Shown one piece after another: positions 1-12,607 of a stretch of 64,000 bases of DNA. The translations under genes and the position numbers were made by a program. Source of the stretch: Bombyx mori (lineage: Eukaryota; Arthropoda; Insecta; Lepidoptera; Bombycidae); assembly GCF_030269925.1 (NCBI RefSeq), contig NC_085122.1:14092501-14156500 (forward strand), read 5' to 3'. Position 1 is the stretch's first letter. Every line of letters begins with the position of its first letter. Under the pieces are notes generated by a model, which worked only from the letters and a program-made list of their open reading frames with translations, ran no database searches and had not been told where the DNA came from.

Positions 1-2
1 AC

Positions 3-1331
3 AAGGAAAGGAAACCTCCGCCTCCTCCACAGCCACATCACCAGCCTCCAGTGATGCGGACCCTGCACCAACACATGACACCCAGCGTATACGAAATGGC
101 CGCTCTCACGCAAGATCTCGACACGCAGACCATCACGACCAAAATAAAAGAAGCTTTGCTTGCGAATAATATCGGACAAAAGATATTTGGTGAAGCAGTT
201 CTCGGCCTCTCGCAGGGATCGGTCAGCGAATTATTATCAAAACCTAAACCTTGGCACATGTTAAGCATAAAAGGTAGGGAGCCCTTCATTCGGATGCAGC
301 TTTGGCTGAGCGACGCTCACAACATCGACCGCCTTCAGGCGCTCAAGAACGAACGACGCGAAGCGAACAAACGGCGGCGGTCGAGCGGTCCCGGACAGGA
401 CAACTCGTCCGACACCTCCTCCAACGACACCTCTGAGTTCTACCACTCCAGTTCGCCCGGACCCAACTCTGGAGCTCCCTGTGCTAAGAAACAAAGAGTC
501 TTGTTCTCGGAAGAGCAGAAAGAAGCGCTGAGATTAGCTTTTGCCCTTGATCCGTATCCCAATATGCCCACAATAGAATTCCTGGCTGCCGAGTTAGGGC
601 TATCCACCCGTACCATTACGAACTGGTTCCACAATCATCGTATGAGGCTCAAACAGCAGGCGCCCCACGGGCTACCGTCAGAGCCGCCGGCACGAGAACA
701 GTCCTCGGCGCCTTTCGACCCCGTTCAGTTTAGGCTACTTCTAAATCAGAGACTGCTGGAACTACAGAAGGAGAGGATGGGCCTGGCCGGGGTTCCGCTC
801 CCCTATCCTCCGTACTTTGCAGCGAACTCGAACCTCGCCGCGCTGATTGGACGCGGGCTCGTTGTTCCCGAAGAAGGCAAAGACACAGCCGGTGGACTCG
901 ACCTCACGATGCCGTTGAAACGCGAACCTGATGGAGACGACTTCGAAGACGACGACGTCGAGAGCAACCTCGGCTCCGAGGACTCGCTAGACGACGAATC
1001 TAAGACTGAACCGAAAGCTTCCTCGACGCCCCAGGGTCGATCCAGCAGACGGAAGCCTGCGGCGCCGCAGTGGGTCAACCCGGACTGGCAGGACGAGAAA
1101 CCGCGCAACCCCGATGAAGTCATCATCAACGGCGTCTGCGTCATGCGCGGCGACGATTTCCGGCGCGACTCCGAGGAGACGGTGCGCGTGGAGCCCTCCC
1201 CCGCGCCCCCTTCGCTCGCGCCCCCTCCCTCGCTCGTGGCGGCCCCCCCGCACCCCGCGCCCTCGCCGCCGCGCCTGCTGCACGACGACAAGATCAAGTC
1301 GGAGGCCGAGGACGACCGGTGGGAGTACTGA
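3..1331 (+). CDS. ct: Homeobox protein cut (CUX family), C-terminal part, 5' incomplete
   Basis: Nuclear transcription factor of the CUT-homeodomain (CUX) family. The frame is open from the window edge, so the ATG at 54 is internal and the real start lies upstream. Counting residues from codon 51: the third CUT repeat spans about 17-100 (core QKIFGEAVLGLSQGSVSELL). A basic linker with NERREANKRRR follows, then the homeodomain at about 146-205 with recognition-helix core TITNWFHNHRMRLKQQ; the WFHNH form is typical of CUX homeodomains. The C-terminal tail is acidic and then Pro/Ala rich, and includes a DLTMPLKREP stretch. Both domains lie uninterrupted in one exon. The stop is TGA at 1329-1331, followed by a GC-rich then AT-rich 3' UTR. 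CUT and homeodomain are nearly identical to what is known for insect Cut, so identity is secure. Only the N-terminal extent is unknown. Confidence 0.95.
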   Translation, partial: KERKPPPPPQPHHQPPVMRTLHQHMTPSVYEMAALTQDLDTQTITTKIKEALLANNIGQKIFGEAVLGLSQGSVSELLSKPKPWHMLSIKGREPFIRMQLWLSDAHNIDRLQALKNERREANKRRRSSGPGQDNSSDTSSNDTSEFYHSSSPGPNSGAPCAKKQRVLFSEEQKEALRLAFALDPYPNMPTIEFLAAELGLSTRTITNWFHNHRMRLKQQAPHGLPSEPPAREQSSAPFDPVQFRLLLNQRLLELQKERMGLAGVPLPYPPYFAANSNLAALIGRGLVVPEEGKDTAGGLDLTMPLKREPDGDDFEDDDVESNLGSEDSLDDESKTEPKASSTPQGRSSRRKPAAPQWVNPDWQDEKPRNPDEVIINGVCVMRGDDFRRDSEETVRVEPSPAPPSLAPPPSLVAAPPHPAPSPPRLLHDDKIKSEAEDDRWEY

Positions 1332-2038
1332 GCGCCGCTCGGGGTAGGTTAGTTCGAGTGTGAGGCCAAAGACTGTAGATAGCCGCGTAACGTTCTGTGG
1401 GAACTCGAGATACAAACGATGCATTTGCTTTAATATTTGTTAACGTAGTTAGTTGTCCTCGGGCGGCCCGCGTCGAGCCGCTGCTCGTTGTAAATACACT
1501 GAATACCAAAACTGCGGCGCGGCCGGTGTGCGGGCGGCCTGTGGGCGGGCGGACAGTGTGCGGGCGGGGCGAGGACCAGCTCCCTGAGACCGTTTAGTTA
1601 TAGTTTCCTTTATTGTTAGTTGAAACTTGAAGTGCAATCAGATGTAAATTTAAGATATCGTCTACTGAACCCCAGTTGAAAAGTATTATTATGTTAATAG
1701 AGAACCCGGAGAGGTTATAAAATATTATGAATTAATTGGGTTTTAAGATTTTTACTTTTAAATTATAAAGTTTTATAGTCTATATTATTGTATCTATTAC
1801 ATACATGTTTTCTATTGACGTGCGAGATCGCTCAAACTTGTGATTTTCTACTTTTTTACTTTTTGTTTTTGAAGACTATCTACCTATTTAATTTTTATAA
1901 ATTTCAAAATGGCTTCCTTTTAAATGATAGATAAGAAAACGTACAAAAAACGCTGAGCCGAGCGAGGCGCCGCGCCCGCCACGCGACCGACGCGGCGACG
2001 CGCACCTCGCTCCGGCTGTGCTTGTATTTTATTTTAGC

Positions 2039-2044
2039 AATAAA
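2039..2044 (+). terminator. Polyadenylation signal of cut
   Basis: AATAAA lies about 710 bases after the cut stop codon, at the end of a GC-rich block, and is followed by a T-rich stretch. It is the first canonical hexamer in a sensible position. Further AATAAA-like strings occur downstream in AT-rich DNA, so longer 3' ends are possible. Confidence 0.55.
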
Positions 2045-2059
2045 ACTTGCTTTTAATAT

Positions 2060-4440
2060 TATTTCAGTTTTTTCTTTCCTCTATTGTCCTTTTGTTAAAT
2101 GGTAGGAATAAGGTGAAATGTACATTTTGAGGGAACCACAATCCTTGCAACGATGTAAATAATTGCAGTTTATAGTGTAAATAATTAAATAAATGTACAA
2201 CTTATAGATAATCGAATACATACATAATATAGTTAATTAGTTACCTAGAACCGTTAACCGTTAATTTCCTGAAAATGACTTCAGACCTACTTAAATGTGT
2301 ATCCAAAAACAATGAAATTTGTTAGGCATCTTATAAAAACGAAAAAAGTGACGAAATGTTTTTTCGAATGTATTCGTGACAAACGTCTCATTTTTTAACA
2401 AAGACAGTTTTAGGAGAAAATAAAACAATACATATCGATGTTATTTATACAATATTGTAAGCATTATGAATAGCATGTAATAGTAAATTAATAGGGCTGT
2501 TTGACAGTAAGAGAAATAGCCGTTTTCAATAACGTTATACCAGCTATTTTAAAATTAAGATACTACGTGATATGGAAATAACATGTTATTTTATCTCGGC
2601 TTATCGCTTCAACCATTCTATTGAATTTATTATTGTTATCTTTTGTAGTGTGTCTCAAACCACTTCAAATATATAGTACTGTAATTTTTAACCATTTCAA
2701 GACAACATGTAAATGAAAATTAACCTGTAAGTCTTCCAATGAATTTTAATCGTAAACTCTTTTCGTATTCAATTCTGATACAGTTTTGTATAAGATGTAA
2801 AGAAAAATGAAACTATTATTTAACTTATAATTTTACTTAGTAAATTAAACAAGAAAGACTTTGGATTGTTAAAATTGATCTTCAAGTATTTTGTTACATC
2901 ATCAATATTCTAAGGAACGAACTTTGAGACACAAAACACATACAAATTATTTCACATTATTCTAATTGTTATTGTGTTGTAACGTTTCAAGTGATAGCAT
3001 TATTGTAAATACAGGTAGAAGATAGTTATAACGCGTTATCAACATTATTAACTAATAGAGGTATTATTATAAAATAGCGGTAATTATTATTGTTCATATC
3101 ATAATATTAAAAGTAATGATGCTGAAACCATTGTCTTCTCTCCGAACGATTTCTAAACTTATTAAAATTTAAAATAAAGAAATTGCTAATCAAAAATGTT
3201 TTATTCCTATTATTAATAACACGTCTACACTATTGAAGCTAAATTATATTTACAACAGAATATAATGCAAAAGACTTATTTCACTCAGGTACAATAAATA
3301 AACGACAATGTAAAAAAGAAATCTTCGACCAATTAGGGTGGCGCCACGGTAGGAATTGGTGTAATTTCAAAGATAGCACCAAAATGTAGACCTTCAACAG
3401 TGCAGTAACCGGATTCCGAAGGGACCAATTGTCAATTTAATTGTTTTAATTATTCAACTTCATTTAAATTTTATATTATATACAATGTAAACTCCATGTA
3501 ACGTCATCCGATTTAACGACAAACTACCTAAAGCGTCGAAATCACTTGGCTTTAGTTGGCTTATCTTCCATGCAGTGATATATTATAAAGTAATCCACCT
3601 TATAACACGGTACTCTTACCTATAACGGATTATCATATTACGCGATTTCAGTCCCTCGTATAACACGGGTATACCCCATATAACGCGGGCATTTTGCACG
3701 TTATACTATTATATTACCTACCGTACTGTGAAATTTATAAAGATTTGTACAGTCAATTAATTTCACGTATACCTCTTGTTTTAATCGTGTTGTTATAAAA
3801 TTTAATTAAATTGATTTATTAAATTTGTGTTCTTAGTTAAATAATAATAATAATTATTTATTTATTTCTCTCTTAAAGGTATAGTACAAATTCAAATGGA
3901 AATAAATTAACCTTATAATTTATTTTGTAAGCCTTTGAAAGAGCTGAAGTCTGTACTAGGTTCAAAGACCTGTATTACTGATCTCCAGGCTCCCTCCTTC
4001 TTAAGATAGATTAGGTTAGGTTAAGTCGTGAGCAGATGCTGCGGACTAGTGTTGAGAGATCATTAGGTGTTATATTTTAAGAAGGTCAGATTAAATAGAA
4101 ATAAACTTTTTATTTTTATATTATAATTCTGATTTTTCTTCTCTACATTTAACGACAACTCTGGTCAACTCTCTATAACGCCATAAGCTGCACAGTCCTT
4201 TCAGTGTCGTTTTAAAGAGCTTACAATATAAAGGTATTGTAGGAACAGAATGTACGGATGAATGACAGATATGGAGCATGACTGAGTGAGATAAGAGATG
4301 TTGTGTTAAAAGCATGGAGGATAGAACTAAGGAGCGCCATCTTGTATAGGGGACAAGTTGAAAAAGTGTTCACAGCCTGTAAACAGCAATTTATAGTTAG
4401 AAGACTTACCGACATAGCGCTAGTGTAGGAAGTAGGAATG
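2060..4440. other. AT-rich intergenic DNA, no gene recognised
   Basis: Between cut and the first LINE fragments no long open frame, conserved motif or complete repeat was recognised. Several AATAAA-like strings could belong to extended 3' ends of cut. Confidence 0.4.
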
Positions 4441-4449
4441 CTATGAATA

Positions 4450-4640
4450 TTCTTCTTCTTCGTCGCTTCCTATTTACTGAGGGTCGCGACCACCTTGGTC
4501 TAGTTTTTGCAATAGCTTCCTCCAATGTTGCCTGCATTCGGCCTGCTTAATGGGGCCCAGGACGCTGGTGTTTGTGGCCTCCTTGACAATGTCCGTCCAC
4601 CTGGTTGGCAATCTTCCTCAACTTCTCTTTCCTTGCGAAT
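4450..4640 (-). mobile_element. LINE 3'-end fragment (endonuclease/RT-type non-LTR element)
   Basis: On the minus strand this reads RWTDIVKEATNTSVLG followed by HWRKLLQKLDQGGRDPQ and a stop. That resembles the extreme C-terminus of lepidopteran RTE/CR1-like reverse transcriptase polyproteins. Only the last ~60 codons remain. The family call is by motif resemblance only. Confidence 0.5.
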
Positions 4641-4814
4641 ATAGCCATTTTTAAACAGACTGAAGTGTGCTGTCAGCATTTTTCTACAGTGAACATTGGT
4701 GTTTTCGAAGTAAGGTGCTCTCGATGCTTTAATCGCGTGATCATTTTTACCGCACTTAACCTCATTCCATGCTCTGGTCGGACCAAATACGCTCCACTCT
4801 CAATACCTCAGTCT

Positions 4815-4950
4815 ACGTTGCTATCCACACAGCCGGGGATAAGCAGGAATGGCGCAAGATGATGCAGGAGAAAGTTATTAGAGGAGGCCACGACCCTCAG
4901 CACTGAGGATTATCGACGCAAGGAGGCGAACCTCATTCCAATAATATTTT
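4815..4950 (+). mobile_element. LINE 3'-end fragment, opposite orientation
   Basis: The plus strand reads EWRKMMQEKVIRGGHDPQH then a stop. This is a C-terminal string of the same general kind as the fragment at 4450-4640, but in opposite orientation and with different residues. It is probably a second 5'-truncated LINE insertion. Confidence 0.4.
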
Positions 4951-5562
4951 TTATTAAATTAATATTTCGCATTAAATTGCTTGAAAAACAATATATTTTC
5001 TTTTACTAAAAAGTATACTTACATATGTACTCACTTTTATTATGCGATTAATTCAACCGACAATAGCTTGAATATTCTATTTTGAAATATAACTAAATTT
5101 AAACGTTTTTTTTACTGAAAACCGTCCAAAAAATTGTCGATAACAGTATACTGTGCTGCCTTCCGTTTTAAACAATGACCAATACAGCTAAAAATAAAGG
5201 AACGGCTTCGCAATATACTAAATTGACGTCACACCTTCAGTGCAAATCGGAACATAGTTGTGTGCTTAGTGCGAGCTTCTTAACGTTCTCAATAGCGTAA
5301 AAGTTAACTCAAATTTGTACGGAATTGGAACGTTTGCATGCGTTTGTCGCTAAGGGCGCTGTTCCAACTGGATACACTACTTATGATATCATATTAATTA
5401 TGCTAATTGCTACGCTAGCGCTATTTTGGTGGATTTTTTTGAACTCAGAAACTTTCAACTTAATAGCATAAAAGACTATTCCTTACCTCTACCCTCCCTA
5501 TTACTAACTCATCGATAACCAACCTAATCATCGCAAATAATTTCAATCCTTTCTCATAGGTA

Positions 5563-7416
5563 CCGTAAAATGGGGCGATTAGGAATCGCGAGGTGATTGG
5601 GGAAAAAACCAGGAAAATCTTTCGACGCGCAATACTTTTTTTTTATTGCTCTTGTAGGCAGACGAGCATACGGCCCACCTGATGGTGAGTGGTTACCGTC
5701 GCTCATGGACTTCAGCAATGCCAGGGGCAGAGCCAAGCCGCTGCCTACCGCTTAATACTCTCCATAAGCCTCGTTTGAAGAAGGACATGTCATTTCACTA
5801 GTTTTTTAATCGTTGCAAAATCTTCCACTTTTTGTAGTGTAATAGTAGAATGTTGAAAGTTCACAAAACAACTCTGAATATGCATGATAATAGCTGCTAA
5901 CTTATAAAAAATCGCGTTTCAGATTAACTTCTTGTGGTGGTAATTATTTTAGTGCTAGAAACTTTGCTCTCTTTTATTTATTTTATAATAATAGAAGACG
6001 ACTGTAATTTATAAACGCAATTTACTGTTTGAACCATCCATATATTAAAACCATATATTAAAGGTAAGTCTCAGTTGTTATTGGTTTTAATGTATTTGAT
6101 AAAATAAAAATACATGTAAAAATCTGTTGTTTTTGGGGATATCGGGGACGTCTCAGGTACAAATAACAACGAAAAAGGGGTCAATTGGGATGAGAATAAA
6201 TGAAATGGAAACGACCTAAGTATAAATAGGCACAGGTTTGTAGGGCTATCTATGTAGTTATAACAATATTTTTTAAATTTGTTGGTAAGAATCTGGTTTA
6301 TTCATGATGTTTTTGTCTACAACTTTTATTCAAAATTATCAATACAGTGTTATTTTATTGTTTGGCAAATATTTATATATCAGTTACGCGTTGTTTTCTA
6401 TTTTTAGATATGCCTCGCGTGTACGTATCAAAGAGTGCAAATCCTTATAAAAGATATGATCCCTTAATATAAAAAATTATACAGAATAGAAGGCTATGAA
6501 ATTAGGAATAAGTCTTTAGTTAAAATAGCTAAGCAATTTAACATAAGTCGGTTTTGCACAGACTTGTGACAAGAACAATGAAATCTCATGGTGGACAAAA
6601 ATGTCTAAGTAATACATAATAAAATATTTTAATATTTGTCCAAAGTGGGGGTATCCACTTGATAAATCCATGGAATAACGGAAACAACTAAGCTCTTCAG
6701 ATAAAAATATCTGCCCTTAAGTACTTACTAAGAACTAAGAAATATAAACCGCTTATAAGAAAGCCCGCTCGTTCGCATTTAGGTGCTTACCCTCTCTTAA
6801 ACAGAATCGTTTGGGACTACAATAATGTCCACGGTAGCGCGGTCTCCTTTAATGTTCATTCGGAGTTGTCCGATTGCGCTGAACTAGCTTTAAGTGATGA
6901 AATAGATGTTTTTTCTAATTGTCTCACAACTTACAGGAAAAATCTGTCGCGGATATTTTTCCAAGTAAATATAAGTAATTATTAATTAATCATAAGTAAT
7001 TAAATCTAATCAAGTTTTAGTTATATATTTTATATTTTTGTTATCAATGCACTGTCGATTGCACCTATGATTGAGGTGACATCTGCCATGTACTTTTGTC
7101 AGTTTTTCAATGTTTTTTATTGATGATCACTTTGTTGGTGCAACTAAATAAATAAATTAAAACCAAGGAGTGCCAGCCCTAGCAAATTTCTCTATTAACA
7201 CTAATTTCGTCCCCAATAATCGCAATTTCTGGGTAAATAGGGATAACACCTATTTTTGCTTAAACTGGAATGCTCATTACATAGCTTTAAATTGGATAAC
7301 AAAGATACCCTTAAGACTCAATCATTTTGGTGCCGATATAGCATTTTAAACATCAACAACTACCATAACATTGTTCATCAAGTTGGAATTTGTCCCTAAT
7401 CACCCCATTTTACCGG
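5563..7416 (+). mobile_element. Pogo-like DNA transposon remnant with terminal inverted repeats
   Basis: The left end CCGTAAAATGGGGCGATTAG and the right end (minus strand CCGGTAAAATGGGGTGATTA) form imperfect terminal inverted repeats of about 24 bp. They are flanked by TA at 5561-5562 and 7417-7418, as for Tc1/mariner/pogo superfamily elements. Inside, about 6411-6625 encodes the start of a transposase-like protein (MPRVYVSKSANPYKRYDP, then after frameshifts FVLHRLVTRTMKSHGGQ), resembling the Psq-type helix-turn-helix of pogo/Tigger transposases. The rest is degraded. A LINE tail is inserted near the left end. Confidence 0.65.
5636..5801 (-). mobile_element. 5'-truncated Jockey-like LINE tail
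   Basis: It reads leftwards from about 5801 to a T run (poly-A on the minus strand) at 5636-5644. The minus strand encodes [18 protein letters not shown], the C-terminus also seen at 25798-26103 inside the errantivirus. It lies within the pogo-like element. Confidence 0.7.
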
Positions 7417-7722
7417 TATACCTACGTTTTAAATGTCAATTGTCACTATTGTCAGTGTCAAAATCTCACCATTGCGAGCTGTTGTATAAAAAAACGATTT
7501 GAAAAGTTATTAGCTGGAAAATAAGGGCTGTACATGCACTAGGATTTTATATATTTGACTATAACAGTAATACAATTTACAGAACACGTCTTGAAGTTCA
7601 AAATTCAAAAAAGATAAAGAGGCGATAAGAAAACAGGCAGCTATGCAAAGATAACCTATTCGTTCTAACAAAAAATATAAACCGTGTTAACAACTCATGT
7701 TTTAGATCTAAACAAAAAAACA

Positions 7723-10700
7723 ATGCGTTACGCTCAGTTAATAGTGGGACCAGCCGGAAGTGGAAAGGTATAATATTTTAGTACCTTTTTTTTTTTTTTT
7801 TTTTTTTATTGCTTAGCTGTGTGGACGAGCTCACAGCCCACCTGATGTTAAGTGGTTACTGGAGCCCATAGACATCTACAACGTAAATGCGCCACACACC
7901 TTGAGATATAGTTCTAAGGTCTCAGTATAGTCACAACGGCTGCCCCACCCTTCAAACCGAAACGCATTACTGCTTCACGGCAGAAATAGGCGGGGCGGTG
8001 GTACCTACCCGTGCGGACTCACAAGAGGTCCTACCACCAGTAATTACGCAAATTATAATTTTGCGGGTTTCTTTACGTATGCATTTTTTCTATGAAAAAC
8101 TTTTTTTTTTATTTACTAAAAAACGAAGAAACTTAAGTACGTTAAACATCTTTAATCATCTTTTGATAGAAAATACAAAAATGTAATGCATGTTCCTTAA
8201 TCAAATCATTAATACTTATATGGTAAAATTCTAATATATAAAATTACCCTATTTGTCAGTCAACATACTGCTCTACAATAGTGAAACATGCAATGGACTC
8301 CAAACGCATTGTAGATGTAGTAAACTTGGACCCAGCAGCTGAACACTTTGACTATGAGCCACTCGTAGACATCAGAGAACTAATACACCTTGATGATGCT
8401 ATGGAAGATGAGGAATTGCAATTTGGACCAAATGGTGGTCTAGTGTTTTGTATAGAGTGAGTGTTTTGTATTGTTATTGTAATTCACTGAAACCCACAAT
8501 CACCACAAAGTAAATACTGTTAAGCCTTTGGCATTATGAGCACAGGTGACTTACCCTTCAGTATGTATGATGATTTTAAGTAAAGTTTTACTATTAATTT
8601 TCTTATTTTAATAGGTAATTACATAGGCCTTAATTTATGTTAGGAGGGCAATGAGATGGTAATTGATAGTTGCAACAGTAAATGTATTATTGAATATTTT
8701 TTTATTGCTTAGATGGGTGGATGATCTCACAGCCCACCTGGTGTTAAATGGTTACTGGAGCCATAGACATCTACAACGTAAATGCAAAACCCACCTTGAG
8801 ATATAAGTTCTAAGGTCTCAAGTATAGTTACAACGGCTGCCCCACCCTTCAAACCGAAACGCATTACTGTTTCGCGGCAGAAATAGGCAGGGTGGTGGTA
8901 CCTACCCGCGCGGACTCACTAGAGGTCCTACCACCAGTTATAATAATGCTGTTGGTGTAAGTAATAATGGTGCTTACTGTTACTTTGCCACAGAAAAAAA
9001 TGTACAAAAATTGTAGGCTGATAGAAATTGGCCAGTAATAACCTGAAACAATATTTACAATTTCAGGACCCTCTTAGAGAATTCTGACTGGTTAGAGGAG
9101 CAACTTGGAGATGTTGATGATGATTACATTTTATTTGACTGTCCAGGACAGATTGAGTTGTACACCCATCTGCCGGTTATGAGAAGATTGGTTGATTTGC
9201 TTCAGAATTGGAACTTTAGGATATGTGTAGTGTTCTTAGTGGACTCGCAGTTCATGATTGATGGTGCAAAATTTTTATCAGGTTAGATAAATTTTATTGC
9301 TAATTTGTGTGGAATGAGCAGGGATCATGAAAGTTTTGAGATTGTCTTAATTTAATGAACTAAAAAATATGGAAGTTAATGCTTTGACAGTGGAAATGTG
9401 TGTCTCATCAGAGGCCAAGATCATTTTTGAGGAGTGAGACATCTTACTATTGTTCATAGACAATTTCACATAAGCATTACCAGCAGCAAGTAAACCTGTC
9501 AAACATAAATAGAACATAAGTACATATTTATGCACACTTAATAATGCTCCTTGATAAGACAACCTCCCAAATCATTACTAACGCAGGGTGATGACGACGT
9601 TGTACCCTGTGAGCATACACTTTATCATTTTGCTTACTGTAGTGTTCTTCAATCGTGAATTTTTTTCATTGGAAAAGTGAATATTTGTGTGCCTTTCAGC
9701 TGCGTATCGCAACAGAAGGCGTTTTGATCGATCACTCTCTTTGATTGTAAAGATTGATTAAGGGCATGTCTTGTATATCGACGATATGCACCGAGCTTCA
9801 GGTCTTGTTTTATAATACGCGACAGAGTCCTAGCGGGAATATTCATTTCTCGCGATAAGATTTTTTCGTCCTAGTGGGGTTTCGACGAATGCTGGCTTTA
9901 ACAGCATTAACAGCCTTTGTAGTTCCAACAGTACACGGCCGCCCCGATCTTTTCTGGTCTTCGACAGACGAAGTTTGTTGTATCTGTTCATAGTACGGTA
10001 TACGACCATACGGCTGATAGCAGGCTTTTAAAGTGTCTGGAATATGACCAACAGCTCCATACCCACTTTATGCAAGGCGATCACTGATTCTATTTTCTGT
10101 AACACCCCATTCCATAAGGTAATTTTATAATGAGCGAAAAAATATGTGAAATGGCGCAAAATCGAAAGGAGTTTAAAAAATAATAAACGTGTTCCAAATT
10201 CAAAATACATAAAAAAAACTTGAAAAAAAGAAATGTTTTAGTGTTGAAAAAAACAATGTAACAGTATTTATGGCCAGACTAGTTATATAAAACTTTTTAT
10301 TATAAGGTACAATGGCTGCATTAAGTGTAATGGTGAATCTGGAACTACCACACGTCAATGTTCTCACTAAAATGGATCTACTCAGTAAAACTGCTAGAAA
10401 ACAAATAGACAAGTAAGCTTTCTCTCAATTTCTACAAGCAACTTACAAGACTTCTGAATCCTAAACATCAATCTTCTAACACATCAAGATAATTCAGCTC
10501 TGAGACATGGCAATAATTATGCTGCAACACATCTGACACATGAAAGTTGAGTACAGCTATAAAGAACGACATCTGTCCCACTCTTCAAACTGGAAGGCAT
10601 TGGCCATGATACTGACACCTACCTGTGTGAGCTTATCCCACTAACAATATACATACCAAATTATAAATGTATAAGGTTAATCTATATCTATACTAATATA

Positions 10701-11513
10701 TAAATCTACAGTGGTTTTTACGATGTTCCGTTATAACTACTGAACCGCATGCATCCGATTGACCTGAAACTTGGTATCCCTGTAGAAAATACATGTATTT
10801 AATGGATAGGCTAATATTTATGAGTGTTGGACTCCCTAATAATAATGTCAATATGAAATACCCAGCGAAGCGGGCGAGTACAGCTAGTTTGATTATAATT
10901 ATGATCCTTCACGGTGGAAGTCGTGAACATGTGTCAAGTACATATATCTATAGAACATTAGTACCTCTCTGTGGTAATTTAATATGAATATATTCACATT
11001 GGTCATTATAATTGCACCAGACATGTTTACATTTAAGACATTAAGAAGGCATAAGAATGGTTGAGCAAGGTATCATGTTGAGTATTTTGGAGATATTGTA
11101 CGGCATAAATTTAGAAGGAAAAGTATCTTAAAAGGATAAATTTCAGTTGAACACTATTTGTTTCTATTTACTTACCCCACAAACGTTCGAAGTTACAGAA
11201 CTACCTTTTGTACTCAATTATTATTTATTATTTCAGTTACTTAGATCCCGATCCACACGTATTGTTATCAGATATGAGAAATGCACATTCGAAATGGCAT
11301 GAAAAGTATGCCAAACTGACTGAAGCAATTGGAGAAGTGGTGGAAAATTTCAGTTTAGTTAGATTCTATCCATTGAACATACGAGATGAAGAGAGCATAG
11401 AAAATATTATGCTGACTGTAGACAATATTATACAATATGGCGAAGATGCAGATGTTAAAATAAAAGATTTTGACGAATTGGAACCGGAACATAATGAAAT
11501 TGGCGATGATTAA
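7723..11513 (+). CDS. Gpn3: GPN-loop GTPase 3 (five exons, complete)
   Basis: Small GTPase of the GPN family, which with GPN1 supports cytoplasmic assembly and nuclear import of RNA polymerase II. Exons: 7723-7767, 8260-8456, 9067-9281, 10307-10412, 11237-11513, all with GT-AG introns and consistent phase, giving 279 residues (human GPN3 has 284). The Walker A motif GPAGSGKST is split between exons 1 and 2. Exon 2 carries [11 protein letters not shown] and the family-defining FGPNGGLVF. Exon 3 carries [15 protein letters not shown] and FLVDSQFM. Exon 4 carries LTKMDLLSK, the guanine-specificity motif. Exon 5 ends [15 protein letters not shown] with an acidic tail. The start was chosen because [15 protein letters not shown] matches the family N-terminus. 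Introns hold two SINEs, a mariner fossil and a Helitron. Identity is secure; the UTRs are not defined. Confidence 0.95.
7785..8072 (-). repeat. Bm1-like SINE, head truncated
   Basis: The T run at 7785-7807 is the tail on the minus strand. The conserved body follows (GAGCTCACAGCCCACCTGAT, ACGCATTACTGCTTCACGGC). The tRNA-like head is absent. It lies in GPN3 intron 1. Confidence 0.85.
8696..8941 (-). repeat. Bm1-like SINE, truncated
   Basis: Same body as the other copies, ending at CCTACCACCAGTTA without the tRNA-like head. It lies in GPN3 intron 2. Confidence 0.85.
9340..10190 (-). pseudogene. Mariner/Tc1-class transposase fossil in GPN3 intron 3
   Basis: The minus strand carries broken pieces of an IS630/Tc1/mariner transposase. 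From right to left they are a helix-turn-helix-like [20 protein letters not shown], then [25 protein letters not shown] at 9774-9846, then [14 protein letters not shown] near 9600, which matches the HHPASVMVW motif of these enzymes. Frameshifts and stops separate the pieces, so it is inactive. Terminal repeats were not found. Confidence 0.6.
10687..10887 (+). mobile_element. Lep1-type non-autonomous Helitron
   Basis: It starts TCTATACTAATATATAAATC and ends GCGAAGCGGGCGAGTACAGC followed by TAG, so the termini are 5'-TC and CTAG-3' as Helitrons require. It is inserted between A and T without a target duplication. The interior has TTGACCTGAAACTTGGTATC. Lepidopteran Lep1 elements share these ends. 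Confidence 0.7.
10888..11236 (+). other. Remainder of GPN3 intron 4
   Basis: AT-rich intron sequence up to the acceptor TTTATTATTTCAG before exon 5. No further feature was recognised. Confidence 0.5.
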
Positions 11514-11679
11514 ATTATTTGAAACTAATTAAGACTGTTATTTTATGTTTGAAGTGATTTTGAAATAACAGCGAAGGGATGCATAAACCAGCTTCCAAAC
11601 AATTCCTCCTTAAAGACTGTATTTGTAACAGTTTGTTTCCCTACCAATTCTAGTGACCTCGAGGGTTATACCAGTTTCG

Positions 11680-11916
11680 CTTAACGAGTAGGTGAGCTTA
11701 CGGGGCTCTAACCTGGTGACGTAGCTAACACTAGCCCTAATAAGGGCAGTGCTTCGTAGAATCTACCACCGGATCAAAAACGCGACCCACTGAGAAGATC
11801 CGGCGAGAAACTCGATGGCCTGTGTCTGTGGGTTAATTTACTCGTCGAGCCCTTCGTCGCAAGCTCGGGTTCGACGAGGACAGTGACCGGTGCTTGAAGT
11901 ACCTACCTAAAAGCCA
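11680..11916. repeat. Dispersed repeat, unclassified (copy 1)
   Basis: This block matches 33703-33930 in the same orientation, sharing for example CACTGAGAAGATCCGGCGAG and GGGTTAATTTACTCGTCGAG. It has no coding frame and could be a LINE 3' UTR or a SINE. Only the repetition is certain. Confidence 0.65.
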
Positions 11917-12134
11917 GCGTATACCGCGCGGCTCTCGTGACGGATGTGGTGTTCACGAGTGCTCATACACCAGTTGTAGGCAGCCTACACTGACACTACA
12001 TACAATAGAGACAGTCGATTGTACTGTGATTTAAATTTTAACAAAATACATTCCTACAAACTTCGAGCTCCTATCCAGCATGTGTAATCAACAGACTTAA
12101 TACAGCCTTAGATAAGTAATAGTAATTTATGAAA

Positions 12135-12352
12135 TCTATACTAATATATAAATCTGCAGTGGTTTTTACGGATGTTCCATTATAACTACTGAACCATGCA
12201 TCGGATTGACTTGAAACTTGGTATCCATGTAGAAAATAAATGTACTTAATGGATAGGCTAATATTTATATGAGTGTTGGACTCCCTAATAATAATGACAA
12301 TAAGTAATAATGTTAATTTTAAATGCCCAGCGAAGCTGACGAGTACGGCTAG
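12135..12352 (+). mobile_element. Lep1-type non-autonomous Helitron (copy 2)
   Basis: Begins TCTATACTAATATATAAATC and ends GAGTACGGCTAG. It is largely collinear with the copy at 10687-10887. Confidence 0.7.
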
Positions 12353-12607
12353 TAAAAGTATAAAATTCCGCGACTTGACAATTTGGGTGTGGATCCATAA
12401 GGAAAACAATCAAAAAACCACTTAAGAAAAATGATTTATTAAAACAAATCAAATTTGGATATTAAACCTTACTGAATAAATTGAAAAAATACATTCAGAA
12501 CTTATCGTCAACACAAAGAAATAGTACCACGGCCCGACCCACTCCGACCGACACGTCAACGACCGCATTGACTAATTAACTAAACGTGAGAGTTAACAGT
12601 AGGAAGG

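Noticed and set aside
51..56. Start codon of cut at the beginning of the open frame
   Set aside because: The frame is open leftward to the window edge and Cut is known to have two more CUT repeats upstream. This Met is internal.
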